From Sphingobacteriales bacterium (GTDB lineage Bacteria; Bacteroidota; Bacteroidia; Chitinophagales; Chitinophagaceae): a stretch of DNA of 64,000 bases. The notes beneath the pieces were generated by a model that was not told the DNA's origin, made no database searches, and worked only from the letters and a program-made list of their open reading frames with translations. Of this stretch, positions 35,323-44,915 are shown in pieces. The DNA lies in the NCBI GenBank assembly GCA_024642285.1, contig JAHEBJ010000001.1, positions 124,001 through 188,000 of the forward strand. The letters run 5' to 3'. Position 1 is the first letter of the stretch. Each line of letters starts with the position of its first letter. The position numbers and the translations under genes were made by a program.

Positions 35323-35550
35323 ATGGATACAGAAAATAAAAATCAAACCCGACGCAAGTTCATCACCTTAAGCGTTGCATCTGCTGCAGTAATTGCGGCA
35401 GTTAAATTTTTTAAACCCTCTCCACCAAAAACTAAAACAGTTAAAATGCTTACCCAGGAAGGTAAACTGGTGGAAGTGGATATTGCCGCCATTCCGGACA
35501 AAAAGAAAAAGGTCACTAACGGTGAATTACAGAACTGGATAAAAAAATAA
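35323..35550 (+). CDS. Small Tat-exported protein related to the Fe-S subunit N-terminus
   Basis: A 75-residue protein with a twin-arginine signal (TRRKFITLS). The remaining residues (VKMLTQEGKLVEVDIAAI ... VTNGELQNWI) align with the segment between the Tat signal and the first iron-sulfur motif of the next gene's product (VKLLSVNGEVIEVDKAFL ... VSNEEIRQGI). It has no cysteine. It begins the operon 27 bp ahead of that gene. I infer a structural or assembly subunit of the membrane complex. Confidence 0.7.
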   Translation: MDTENKNQTRRKFITLSVASAAVIAAVKFFKPSPPKTKTVKMLTQEGKLVEVDIAAIPDKKKKVTNGELQNWIKK

Positions 35551-35577
35551 ATCACAGGATCAACCAAACCAATTAAA

Positions 35578-36498
35578 ATGAATCCCAAAAAATCACGCAG
35601 AGAATTTATTGCCGCCGGTTTGTTAACTACTGCAGCAGTTGCCTGCAATAAAAAATCACCCTTTACTCCCGAAGATGAAGTGGCATTAAGTGGAGAGAAA
35701 GTAAAACTACTTTCGGTAAACGGTGAGGTTATTGAGGTAGATAAAGCTTTCTTAAAACCTGTTCCACACATGCCATCGGTAAGCAACGAAGAGATCAGGC
35801 AGGGAATTCCGGGTAAAAAATTTGTGATGGTAATTGACCTGGCCCGCTGCAAAAATCTAAAAAAATGCCAGAGCGCCTGCAACCATGCTCATCACCTGCA
35901 CGATGAACAAAACTGGGTAAAGGTTTATCCCATGCAGGATGCAGAGAAAACGGCTCCTTACTGGCAGCCATCTATCTGCATGCATTGCGATGAACCTCCC
36001 TGTGTAAAAGTATGCCCGGTAGATGCCACTTTTAAAAGGCAAGATAATATAGTACTTGTGGACAGTGACCGATGTATAGGCTGCCGGTTCTGTATGGCCG
36101 CTTGTCCGTATTCTACCCGTGTATTTAACTGGGGCGATCCGGAACTACCTGCAGATATAGTGGCACAACCCTATAATGCGGAGACCAGTATTCCTCAGAA
36201 AAAAGGTACAGTAGGTAAATGCGATTTTTGTGCTGATATGACCCGCATGGGTATGTTACCACATTGCGTTTCTGCATGCCCTAACGGGGTGTTTATGTTT
36301 GGAGATATGAATGAAGACTCCGTTACCAATGGAGCCGAAACTTTCCGTTTCAGCGACCTTGTAAAGGATAAATCGGGTTACCGTTTGATGGAAGACTTGG
36401 GAACAAAACCGAGTGTGTATTACCTGCCGCCGGTTAACCGCAACTTTAAATTTGAAGACGGTCTTCCTCAGGAAGAAACCGTAGAAAAAAAATCTTAA
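35578..36498 (+). CDS. Tat-exported 4Fe-4S dicluster-type electron transfer subunit
   Basis: A 306-residue relative of HybA/DmsB/PsrB-type ferredoxin subunits. A Tat signal SRREFIAAG ends in AVAC, so it is probably a Tat lipoprotein on the periplasmic side. Cysteine groups: CKNLKKCQSAC, CMHCDEPPCVKVC, CIGCRFCMAAC and CDFC...CVSAC. In the first group the second of the usual four cysteines is leucine, so one cluster is incomplete or 3Fe-4S. It would pass electrons between the cytochrome side and the NrfD-like subunit that follows 9 bp later. Confidence 0.88.
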   Translation: MNPKKSRREFIAAGLLTTAAVACNKKSPFTPEDEVALSGEKVKLLSVNGEVIEVDKAFLKPVPHMPSVSNEEIRQGIPGKKFVMVIDLARCKNLKKCQSACNHAHHLHDEQNWVKVYPMQDAEKTAPYWQPSICMHCDEPPCVKVCPVDATFKRQDNIVLVDSDRCIGCRFCMAACPYSTRVFNWGDPELPADIVAQPYNAETSIPQKKGTVGKCDFCADMTRMGMLPHCVSACPNGVFMFGDMNEDSVTNGAETFRFSDLVKDKSGYRLMEDLGTKPSVYYLPPVNRNFKFEDGLPQEETVEKKS

Positions 36499-36507
36499 AC
36501 TAATATC

Positions 36508-37824
36508 GTGGAAAAGAAACAAAAATTCTCACCTGAAAAAATTACCAGCGATCTGCTGCCTCAACAATTTGGCCGCAGGGGTATGATATGGACCATTTGC
36601 CTGGTAGTTATCTGTGCTGTAGGGTTGTTTGCATACATCCGGCAGTTACAAAAAGGTCTTGTTGTAACCAATATGGGAGACTATGTTTCCTGGGGTATCT
36701 ATATTTCAAACTTTGTTTTTTTTGTGGCGATAAGCCTGGTAGGTTCGCTTATAACAGCCATTTTTCGGTTAACAGATGTACATTGGCGTACTCCATTAAC
36801 CCGTATATCCGAGTTGATTGCTGTGTCGGCCATAACATTTGCCGCACTCATCATCATTGTGGATATGGGGCGCCCCGAAAGATTATTTTACCTGTTTACT
36901 CATGGTAGAATTCAATCTCCCATCATGTGGGATGTAATTGTGATCACAACCTATTTCTGTATCAGTCTGTTTCTACTGTACATTACGCTTTTGCCTGATA
37001 TCAGGATCATGATAGATGCCCGGGAAAAATTAGGTAAGCGGTTTTCAAAACTTTACCGTTGGCTGGGTTCCTTCTGGAAGGGGACTGAAGCACAGGAACG
37101 CATAAGAAACAGGGCCATTACTATCATATGTATCGTAATTATACCGGTAGCCTTTTGTATACACACTGTTACTTCCTGGTTGTTTGCTACTACTTACCGC
37201 CCTGGTTGGGACAGCACCAATTTTGGAGCCTACTTTGTTTCGGGTGCCTTTCTTGTTGGTGCTGGTGGAGTAGTTGTAGCCATGTATGTTTTCAGAAAAA
37301 TATACAAGCTTGAGCATTATATTACCGAAAGGCATTTTAATAACATGGGTAAAATCCTGGTTATGCTTTCGCTGCTTTACCTGTATTTTAATGTGAATGA
37401 ATATCTGGTGCCTGCTTTTAAAATGAAGAAGGAAGAGCATGAACATTTAACCGGTTTGTTTGCAGGGGAATTTGCGCCCATGTTCTGGTTCGCCATACTT
37501 GTCGGCATGATCATACCTATCTTCATCGTAATCTTTAAAAAAGGCAGAAAGCCTTTACCGATGTTTGTAGCAGGTGTAATGGTTGTAGTAGGTGCATGGT
37601 TTAAACGATATCTGATAGTGACGCCAACTATGTTGCACCCGTTTCTGCCTAAATACGATGCACCCGAAAAGTACAGTCATTATTTCCCAAGCTGGGAAGA
37701 GTGGGCCATTACATTTGGGTCATTGGCAGGCATGCTGTTAATTATAACGATACTCGTAAGGATATTTCCGGTCGTTTCAATTTATAAAACTTTAACCGAT
37801 CATGAAGATGAATTACCGTCATAA
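36508..37824 (+). CDS. NrfD/PsrC-like quinone-interacting membrane subunit
   Basis: A 438-residue membrane protein with about nine or ten helices of the NrfD/PsrC (polysulfide reductase NrfD) family, which exchanges electrons between menaquinone and a periplasmic Fe-S subunit. Seen: MGDYVSWGIYISNFVFFVAISLVGSL, DMGRPERLFYL, HTVTSWLFATTYRPGW, all typical. It starts with GTG at 36508 without a good ribosome-binding site and overlaps the next gene by 23 nt. No molybdopterin subunit is present in the window. Confidence 0.9.
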   Translation: MEKKQKFSPEKITSDLLPQQFGRRGMIWTICLVVICAVGLFAYIRQLQKGLVVTNMGDYVSWGIYISNFVFFVAISLVGSLITAIFRLTDVHWRTPLTRISELIAVSAITFAALIIIVDMGRPERLFYLFTHGRIQSPIMWDVIVITTYFCISLFLLYITLLPDIRIMIDAREKLGKRFSKLYRWLGSFWKGTEAQERIRNRAITIICIVIIPVAFCIHTVTSWLFATTYRPGWDSTNFGAYFVSGAFLVGAGGVVVAMYVFRKIYKLEHYITERHFNNMGKILVMLSLLYLYFNVNEYLVPAFKMKKEEHEHLTGLFAGEFAPMFWFAILVGMIIPIFIVIFKKGRKPLPMFVAGVMVVVGAWFKRYLIVTPTMLHPFLPKYDAPEKYSHYFPSWEEWAITFGSLAGMLLIITILVRIFPVVSIYKTLTDHEDELPS

Positions 37825-38710
37825 AATTCTGATTATACTTTTTTCCCTGCTGGGATTCATAGTAGGCACTGTGCTGGCTCAGGATACTGAAGAAGCACCT
37901 GTAAATCTGAACCTGAAATACTACATGCCCGAAAATAATATACCATTTATAAAAGTGATCACTAATAAAAAAGTTGGGCGCCAGTTTGAAGCTGTGAAAG
38001 GGATTGCAGTAAACGTGTATTTTGGTGAAGTTGCTGAAAGCAAGCTGATGGGAAAAATAATTACAGCAGCCAATGGAGAAGGAAGAGTGGCTTTTCCTTC
38101 TTCTTTTAAATCAAGCTGGGATTCGCTGGACGTATTTACAATTGTTGCAGAATCTGTTCCGGCTGCAAAAGAAGAATCATTAAGTGCGGAGATGACTATT
38201 AAGAAGGCAATTCTTGTTTTAGATACAGCCAATGACGATGGAACAAGAACCGTATCGGCACAGCTGAAAGAAAAACGCGGTGACGAATGGGTGGCAATCC
38301 CGGAAATTGAAATGAAACTTAAAATAAAAAGATCACTGGGTAATTTAAATCTGGGCAATGAGGAGATATTTACTGCGGATGAGGAGGGTACAGCCAGTTC
38401 TGAATTTGTAAAAGACTCGATGCCCGGGGATGAAAAAGGAAACCTGGTTATAATGGCCAGAGTTGAGGACAATGATGACTATGGAAATTTAACAGTTGAA
38501 AAAACAGTGCCGTGGGGTAAGCCGGTTTTGTCTGTTGCTCATGTTTGGGAACGAACACTTTGGTCCACGGGTACTAATGCGCCGTTATGGCTAATAGTAT
38601 TGGCATTTGTGATAACTGGTGGCGTTTGGGGCACATTGTTTTACCTGGTGCGGCAAATGTTTAAGATCAGGAAAATGGGTAAGGCCATGGATGCTGAACC
38701 TGCTACCTGA
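37802..38710 (+). CDS. Membrane-anchored periplasmic protein of the NrfD operon
   Basis: A 302-residue protein with a signal sequence (LLGFIVGTVLAQ), two beta-rich domains resembling Ig-like/carboxypeptidase-regulatory folds (NVYFGEVAESKLMGKIITAANGEG and MKLKIKRSLGNLNLG), then a C-terminal helix LWLIVLAFVITGGVWGTLFYLV and a basic cytosolic tail. No family recognised. It overlaps the NrfD gene by 23 nt, so its synthesis is coupled; I infer a scaffold holding the periplasmic redox partners to the membrane. Confidence 0.7.
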   Translation: MKMNYRHKILIILFSLLGFIVGTVLAQDTEEAPVNLNLKYYMPENNIPFIKVITNKKVGRQFEAVKGIAVNVYFGEVAESKLMGKIITAANGEGRVAFPSSFKSSWDSLDVFTIVAESVPAAKEESLSAEMTIKKAILVLDTANDDGTRTVSAQLKEKRGDEWVAIPEIEMKLKIKRSLGNLNLGNEEIFTADEEGTASSEFVKDSMPGDEKGNLVIMARVEDNDDYGNLTVEKTVPWGKPVLSVAHVWERTLWSTGTNAPLWLIVLAFVITGGVWGTLFYLVRQMFKIRKMGKAMDAEPAT

Positions 38711-38751
38711 AAAAATCCTATGATTTTAGTTGTTTAACGATTGCTTGTTTT

Positions 38752-38789
38752 AAAATGTTCATCTGCTTTGTAGATGAACATTTTTTATT
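38752..38789 (+). terminator. Terminator of the Fe-S/NrfD operon
   Basis: AAAATGTTCATCT and AGATGAACATTTT form a 13-bp stem around a 7-nt loop with a following T-run. Confidence 0.85.
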
Positions 38790-38880
38790 TTAACGAATCG
38801 AAAACAGGTAATACTGGGAAAGTGTATATTCATATTTCCTGAAGATGTGATTTTGATATTTAATTTATACTACCGGCTGT

Positions 38881-39723
38881 TTGAAAAATGATTTTTCACA
38901 TACAATTCTATTTGCAGCAATATTTTCATTGTACCTGGTTTCCTGTTATTCTCCCAGATACATGTACAGCCCGGCGGCCACCAATGTACCTATCCTTACT
39001 AAAAAAGGCGATTCAAAACTGGCAGCCTATTATTCAAATTCTACGTTTGGCGGCCGGGATATTAAAAAAATAAACAGTTTTGGATTTGATGCACAGGCGG
39101 CCTATGCTGTTAATAAACATTGGCTACTCATGATCAATCAAAGCTATCGCTATGAAAAAACCAGCGATGATTTTGAAACTTATGTTCCGGACAGCAGTTT
39201 CATCCGTTACAAAAGAAGCCTGACAGAAATTGGCGGTGGATATTTTACCGCAATGAATGACAGCAGTAAACTATTTGTTCAGTTTACCGGCGGCATTGGG
39301 TTCGGTAAATTTGGTTTCGATGACAATGGAAGAGATGCGGTGGGCGGATACTACAGTCGTTTCCATCGCAGCAATGTGACCAAACTGTTTTTTCAGCCGG
39401 CCTTACAGCTGAGATTCAGCAAAAGTTTTACCAGTTCCTTTGCTTCCAGGTTTGTTGTGCTTTGGTATCATTCCATAAAAACCAATTATACAGAGGCAGA
39501 ACAAAACAGTTATTTGCTGAATGGGTTAACTGCGTCTCCCCGAACATTTTGGGAACCTGCAATCATTAATAATTTTTCTTTTAATAAACTGCCAGCTCTG
39601 GAATTTGAATTGCAGTTTGGTTTTGCAGCACTCATCAGCCGCCGCTTTATTGATTACAGAGCTGTAAATATTTCGGCCGGGTTAATAATTAATATCGCAA
39701 AGCTGAAAAAGCAGATCAAATAA
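38881..39723 (+). CDS. Barrel-like lipoprotein, tandem paralogue A (TTG start)
   Basis: A 280-residue lipoprotein (SLYLVSCYSPRYMYSP). No in-frame ATG precedes the lipobox and a TGA lies 27 bp upstream, so TTG at 38881 is the likely start. The mature part has alternating polar/aromatic strands (LTEIGGGYFTAMND, FVQFTGGIGFGKFGF) like an outer-membrane barrel with a lipid anchor. It is homologous along its length to the next gene. Function unknown. Confidence 0.65.
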   Translation: MKNDFSHTILFAAIFSLYLVSCYSPRYMYSPAATNVPILTKKGDSKLAAYYSNSTFGGRDIKKINSFGFDAQAAYAVNKHWLLMINQSYRYEKTSDDFETYVPDSSFIRYKRSLTEIGGGYFTAMNDSSKLFVQFTGGIGFGKFGFDDNGRDAVGGYYSRFHRSNVTKLFFQPALQLRFSKSFTSSFASRFVVLWYHSIKTNYTEAEQNSYLLNGLTASPRTFWEPAIINNFSFNKLPALEFELQFGFAALISRRFIDYRAVNISAGLIINIAKLKKQIK

Positions 39724-39850
39724 TTTAAATCTTCGCCTGCATTAAAAAAAATTTTAAACGTAATGCAGCATTCTGATTTTATACTGCATCTTCGCATAGG
39801 AAATAAAAATTATTCCAAGATCAACGTACTTAATTTTAAAGATCTTAAAT

Positions 39851-40666
39851 ATGAAAATAAATATTGCAGCAGCATTATTAGCACTTGTTTTTTTTAGTGC
39901 ATGCGAAACAGCCCGGTATGCTTACAGCCCCTCAGCACATAATGTGCCTGTGTTAACCCAAAAAGGCGATGGTAAAATTGGCGCAGCATATTCAACAAAT
40001 CCACGCACGGATGAAATTTATAATGATGAGCGTATTTATTCTAATACCAATGGGTTTGATGTACAGGGAGCTTATGCTTTGTCGGATAACTGGGCTATAC
40101 AAGCCAGTCATTTTCAACGGTGGGAAAGAACAACCGGAGGTCCCGATTCAGTAACTGTAAAATACAACCGTAACCTTACCGAACTTGGCGGTGGTTATTA
40201 TTTTGCCATGAATAAAGGAAAAACGGCATTCTTTCAGGTGATGGGCGGCGCAGGTTTAGGAAAATTCAGTTTTACCGATCAATCTGTTTATGGCGATTAT
40301 TTTCATCAGGCCGATATTTTTAAATTTTATGTACAGCCTGCATTTGTATTCCGAAGCAAAGGTAGTTTCAGCACTTCAATAGCGCTCAGGGGAAGTGTCG
40401 TAAAATTCAATTCTATTAAAACAAATTATACTGCCAACCAGCTTTCCGATTACCAGTTGAGCAACCTGGATTACCGTGCTAAATTCTTTTTTGAGCCGGC
40501 CTTTGTAAGCAGTTTCGGATTTAAGAATGTACCGGGCCTGCGGTTCGAATTTCAAGGCTCACTTTCTCTACTGGCAGCTTATGACCCATTCAATTACCGC
40601 CCGGCTAATTTTTCTGTGGGAAGTTATCTTGATTTTGGTTCGTTAAAAAGAAGTGCCGGTAAATAA
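39851..40666 (+). CDS. Barrel-like lipoprotein, tandem paralogue B
   Basis: A 271-residue lipoprotein (VFFSACETARYAYSPSAHNVP) homologous to paralogue A: both share R-Y-x-Y-S-P-x-x-x-N-V-P after the lipidated cysteine, LTE[IL]GGGY and a similar GxGxGKF strand. It has an ordinary ATG start, 127 bp after paralogue A. Function unknown; probably outer membrane. Confidence 0.7.
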   Translation: MKINIAAALLALVFFSACETARYAYSPSAHNVPVLTQKGDGKIGAAYSTNPRTDEIYNDERIYSNTNGFDVQGAYALSDNWAIQASHFQRWERTTGGPDSVTVKYNRNLTELGGGYYFAMNKGKTAFFQVMGGAGLGKFSFTDQSVYGDYFHQADIFKFYVQPAFVFRSKGSFSTSIALRGSVVKFNSIKTNYTANQLSDYQLSNLDYRAKFFFEPAFVSSFGFKNVPGLRFEFQGSLSLLAAYDPFNYRPANFSVGSYLDFGSLKRSAGK

Positions 40667-40771
40667 TACTAAGGATTGAAATCTTTAATTAGTAAATTTG
40701 CTGTGATTCACATTACATCTTTCCTGTAGATGCAATCTGTGTTCCGCTATATTTAACGAATTGATTTCAGC

Positions 40772-43700
40772 ATGAGTTTTACACTTCAGAATAAAGTACG
40801 AATAGTAACAGCAGCAGCCCTTTTTGATGGGCACGATGCTGCTATCAATATCATGCGCCGCATTATGCAGGCAAAGGGTGCAGAGATCATACACCTGGGA
40901 CATAACCGCAGCGTAGCTGAAATTGTGGAATGTGCCATTGAAGAAGATGTTCAGGGCATTGCGATTACCAGTTACCAGGGCGGCCATGTTGAGTTTTTTA
41001 AATACATGAAAGACCTGCTGAATGAAAATGGCTGTGGTCACATAAAAATATTCGGCGGTGGTGGTGGAACCATTCTTCCATCAGAGATTGAAGAATTACA
41101 TAACTATGGTATCACCAGGATTTACAGTCCCGATGATGGAAGAAAAATGGGATTGGAAGGCATGATTGAAGATGTGGTAAAAACATGCGACTACAATCTG
41201 AACGGGAATGGCGAATATAAAAATCCAATGACATTGGGGGAAGTGCATGATGTAAGAAAAATTGCCAGGGCAATAACCAATGCAGAAAATGGATTGGCTC
41301 CGTCAAACGGTCAACAAAAATCCGACAGGAAAATTCCGGTTTTAGGGTTTACAGGAACCGGTGGAGCAGGAAAGAGTAGCGTTACGGATGAAATCGTTCG
41401 CCGGTTTTTAAATGCTTATGCCGATAAAACAATCGCCGTAATTTCTGTAGATCCATCTAAGAAAAAAACCGGTGGTGCATTACTGGGCGACAGGATAAGG
41501 ATGAATTCGATCTCTTCGCCAAGGGCTTATATGCGTAGTCTGGCTACAAGAGAAAGTGATAAAGCATTAAGCGAATATGTACAGGAAGCTATTGATATCT
41601 GCAAAGCTGCAAACTATGATTTGATCATTTTAGAAAGCGCCGGCGTGGGCCAAAGCGATGCTTCTATTTTAGATTATGTTGATATCAGCATGTATGTGAT
41701 GACGCCAGAATACGGAGCTCCATCGCAACTGGAAAAAATAAACATGCTTGATTATGCCGATCTGATCTGCTTAAATAAATTTGACAAGGCCGGGGCGTTG
41801 GATGCGTTGCATGATGTACGTAAACAATACAAGCGTAACCATACTTTGTTCAGTGCTAAAGATGAGGAGCTGCCGGTTGTAGGTACCATAGCTGCACAGT
41901 TTAACGATGCCGGCGTAAATGAATTGTTTGAAAGGTTGATGGAAAAGATCGCTGAAAAAACCGGCGTTAAGTTTCATGGTGAGATAGAACATCATGCACA
42001 TACCAAAGAAACGTTCAGTCAATCAACCATCATACCTCCTAAAAGAGTAAGATATCTTAGTGAGATTGCGGAGACAATTGCTGATTATGATGCATGGGTT
42101 GATGAACAATCAAAAATTGCTTCACAACTTTACCAGTTAAAAGGCACAACTGATTTAATTAAGGAAAAACTTGGCGGAGAGTTTGAATCAAAAGTAATTT
42201 CATTGGGAAAAGATCTGGAAGAAGCGCTTCATCCGGAATGTGAAAAACTAATTGAAGGCTGGCCCGACGTTGTTGAGCGTTATAAAAAAGAGTTTTACGA
42301 ATTTAAAGTAAGGGATAAAGTAATTAAGCAACCGCTTACTTATAAAAGTTTATCAGGCACTGTACTTTCAAAAGTCATCTTACCAAAATACAAAGACTGG
42401 GGCGATATTTTAAAATGGCAGTTGCAGGAAAATGTTCCCGGCGAGTTTCCATACACTGCCGGTGTTTTTCCACTGAAGCGGGAAGGAGAAGACCCGACCA
42501 GAATGTTTGCCGGCGAAGGCGGACCGGAAAGAACCAACAGGCGGTTTCATTATGTGAGTGTTGGTCAGCCTGCAAAGCGCCTGAGTACTGCATTTGACAG
42601 CGTTACATTATACGGTGAAGATCCCGGCCATCGTCCGGATATTTACGGCAAGGTTGGTAACAGCGGCGTAAGTATCGCCACAGTTGATGACGCAAAAAAA
42701 TTGTACAGCGGTTTTGATTTATGCGATCCAAAAACATCGGTGAGTATGACCATCAATGGACCTGCACCTATGTTGCTGGCATTTTTTATGAATGCCGCCA
42801 TTGATCAGCAATGTGAAAAATACATTCTTGAAAATAATTTGAAGGAAGAGGTTAATAAGAAGATTGAAGCGATGTATCCGTTGGCAAACCTTCCCAAATA
42901 TGTAGGTACAGACGGTAAAGAAATTCTGCCGGCAAATGGAGATCTTCAAGGCGCATTGCCCGAAGGAAATGATGGATTGGGTTTACGTTTGTTGGGATTA
43001 AGCGGCAAAGATGTTTTACCTGCCGAAGTGTATGAAGAAATAAAAGCAAAGGCACTGGCAACTGTAAGAGGTACCGTGCAGGCCGATATTTTAAAAGAAG
43101 ACCAGGCACAAAACACCTGTATTTTTTCTACTGAATTTGCTTTAAAGCTGATGGGTGATGTACAGGAATATTTTATTAAAAACTCGGTACAGAATTTTTA
43201 CAGTGTGAGCATCAGCGGTTATCATATTGCAGAGGCTGGTGCCAATCCTATTACGCAATTGGCATTTACTTTATCAAACGGGTTTACATATGTTGAATAC
43301 TACCTGAGCAGAGGAATGAACATTGATGATTTTGCACCCAACCTGTCATTCTTTTTCAGTAATGGAATGGATCCCGAGTACAGTGTGATTGGCCGTGTTG
43401 CCCGTCGTATTTGGGCCAAGGCCATGAAAAATAAATACAAAGCCAACAGCCGCTCTCAAAAATTAAAATATCACATTCAAACTTCCGGCCGCAGTTTACA
43501 TGCCCAGGAAATTGATTTTAATGATATCCGTACAACGCTGCAGGCATTATATGCTATTTATGATAATTGCAATTCTTTACATACTAACGCATATGATGAG
43601 GCCATTACCACACCAACCGAAGAAAGTGTTCGTCGTGCAATGGCTATTCAGTTAATCATTAACAGAGAACTGGGTACAGCCAAAAATGAAAACCCCAACC

Positions 43701-44167
43701 AGGGAGCATTTTTAATTGAAGAGCTGACCGATATAGTTGAAGAAGCAGTGATGGCTGAGTTTAACCGTTTGACAGAACGTGGCGGCGTGCTGGGCGCTAT
43801 GGAGCGCATGTACCAGCGTAATAAAATTCAGGAAGAAAGTTTGTACTACGAAACCTTGAAACATACTGGTGAATATCCAATTGTTGGTGTAAATACATTC
43901 TTAAATAAAAAAGGTAGCCCTACTATTTTACCAACTGAAGTTATCCGCTCAACAACCGAAGAGAAAGAATTTCAGATAAATACCCTGCATGCTTTTCACA
44001 AACGTCATGCAGATATTAGCACTGAAATGCTCAAACGACTACAGAAAGCGGCAGTAAATAATGAAAATCTTTTTGCCGAATTGATGGAAACAGTGAAGTA
44101 TTGTTCGCTGGGGCAGATTACCAATGCATTGTATGCAGTTGGAGGACAATACAGGAGAAATATGTAA
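40772..44167 (+). CDS. icmF: Fused acyl-CoA mutase IcmF (B12-binding, G-protein chaperone, mutase)
   Basis: A 1,131-residue single-chain adenosylcobalamin mutase of the IcmF type. Residues of about 8-140 are the B12-binding domain with [14 protein letters not shown] and FGGGGGTI; about 185-400 is a MeaB-like GTPase with Walker [11 protein letters not shown] at about 195 and the NKFD base motif; about 560-1131 is the mutase TIM barrel (TRRxxH-like regions, [28 protein letters not shown]). IcmF interconverts isobutyryl-CoA and n-butyryl-CoA (some also pivalyl/isovaleryl). No acyl-CoA dehydrogenase or epimerase is adjacent. Confidence 0.95.
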   Translation: MSFTLQNKVRIVTAAALFDGHDAAINIMRRIMQAKGAEIIHLGHNRSVAEIVECAIEEDVQGIAITSYQGGHVEFFKYMKDLLNENGCGHIKIFGGGGGTILPSEIEELHNYGITRIYSPDDGRKMGLEGMIEDVVKTCDYNLNGNGEYKNPMTLGEVHDVRKIARAITNAENGLAPSNGQQKSDRKIPVLGFTGTGGAGKSSVTDEIVRRFLNAYADKTIAVISVDPSKKKTGGALLGDRIRMNSISSPRAYMRSLATRESDKALSEYVQEAIDICKAANYDLIILESAGVGQSDASILDYVDISMYVMTPEYGAPSQLEKINMLDYADLICLNKFDKAGALDALHDVRKQYKRNHTLFSAKDEELPVVGTIAAQFNDAGVNELFERLMEKIAEKTGVKFHGEIEHHAHTKETFSQSTIIPPKRVRYLSEIAETIADYDAWVDEQSKIASQLYQLKGTTDLIKEKLGGEFESKVISLGKDLEEALHPECEKLIEGWPDVVERYKKEFYEFKVRDKVIKQPLTYKSLSGTVLSKVILPKYKDWGDILKWQLQENVPGEFPYTAGVFPLKREGEDPTRMFAGEGGPERTNRRFHYVSVGQPAKRLSTAFDSVTLYGEDPGHRPDIYGKVGNSGVSIATVDDAKKLYSGFDLCDPKTSVSMTINGPAPMLLAFFMNAAIDQQCEKYILENNLKEEVNKKIEAMYPLANLPKYVGTDGKEILPANGDLQGALPEGNDGLGLRLLGLSGKDVLPAEVYEEIKAKALATVRGTVQADILKEDQAQNTCIFSTEFALKLMGDVQEYFIKNSVQNFYSVSISGYHIAEAGANPITQLAFTLSNGFTYVEYYLSRGMNIDDFAPNLSFFFSNGMDPEYSVIGRVARRIWAKAMKNKYKANSRSQKLKYHIQTSGRSLHAQEIDFNDIRTTLQALYAIYDNCNSLHTNAYDEAITTPTEESVRRAMAIQLIINRELGTAKNENPNQGAFLIEELTDIVEEAVMAEFNRLTERGGVLGAMERMYQRNKIQEESLYYETLKHTGEYPIVGVNTFLNKKGSPTILPTEVIRSTTEEKEFQINTLHAFHKRHADISTEMLKRLQKAAVNNENLFAELMETVKYCSLGQITNALYAVGGQYRRNM

Positions 44168-44175
44168 TACCATTA

Positions 44176-44823
44176 TCAATAATAAAAATCTACTACCGCC
44201 GTGAAGCCATATAATTTGTGCGGCTGAATAGAAACACCAATTTTGTTATAACTGTTCAGCAGCAGAGCCCGATGGCCCAACGAAGGAACACCCTCATCGA
44301 TGAGTAACGACAAAACAATTTCCAGCGGATCGGAATTTCCATAGTCACAACATTCACCGTAATAATTCTCTATTGCCTTGCAGGCCTGGGTCTGTCTTTC
44401 GTGTCCGGCGTAACCATTTTTCCCGGAAGAATAAGCATGACATTGAGCGCTTTTATAACAGGCCTCATTGGGACTGAAAAGCGGCAGCGGTTTTAATTTA
44501 AGCAGGGTTTTTATCAGCGATTTATAATAGTATGTGTCGTTGGTTAAATAATCTTTACCCGACACAGCCGGATATTTTTTAAGAACGGTATTTGCGAAAA
44601 AGGCTGGATCAAAATGAATCAGGTTTAGTATATAGATTACTTCTTTTTCGGCCTTTGTCATATAAGTAACTGAAGCAGCTGTATTGCAGGCCATATATTT
44701 TGCGTCATTCCACGCATCACTATATACAGCCAGGGGCGAAACAGCCGTCATACTAACACTGCTGTTTTGCGCAACCAGATTCAAGGAGAATAATCCAATC
44801 AAAAAAGAAAAAAAATATTTCAT
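44176..44823 (-). CDS. Secreted CAP (SCP/PR1) domain protein
   Basis: A 215-residue exported protein (signal LFSLNLVAQ). The sequence YILNLIHFDPAFF, PLPLFSPNEACYKSAQCHAYSSGKNGYAGH and SLGHRALLLNSYNKIGVSIQ follows the CAP superfamily layout, including the two histidines of the CAP cavity. Six cysteines may form disulfides. Bacterial CAP proteins are secreted and of largely unknown function. Convergent with icmF, separated by 8 bp. Confidence 0.75.
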   Translation of the reverse strand: MKYFFSFLIGLFSLNLVAQNSSVSMTAVSPLAVYSDAWNDAKYMACNTAASVTYMTKAEKEVIYILNLIHFDPAFFANTVLKKYPAVSGKDYLTNDTYYYKSLIKTLLKLKPLPLFSPNEACYKSAQCHAYSSGKNGYAGHERQTQACKAIENYYGECCDYGNSDPLEIVLSLLIDEGVPSLGHRALLLNSYNKIGVSIQPHKLYGFTAVVDFYY

Positions 44824-44915
44824 TTGCCGGCTTGTGTTGTGATTACGGAAAACTCCTTTTTTTATTGTACAATAAAAAGCAAAAGGCAGTTATTTACGAA
44901 ATGATTAACAACAGC

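Noticed and set aside
40701-40711. TGTGATTCACA as a Crp site upstream of icmF
   Set aside because: The half-sites are separated by one base, not the six needed for Crp or four for Fnr-type dimers.
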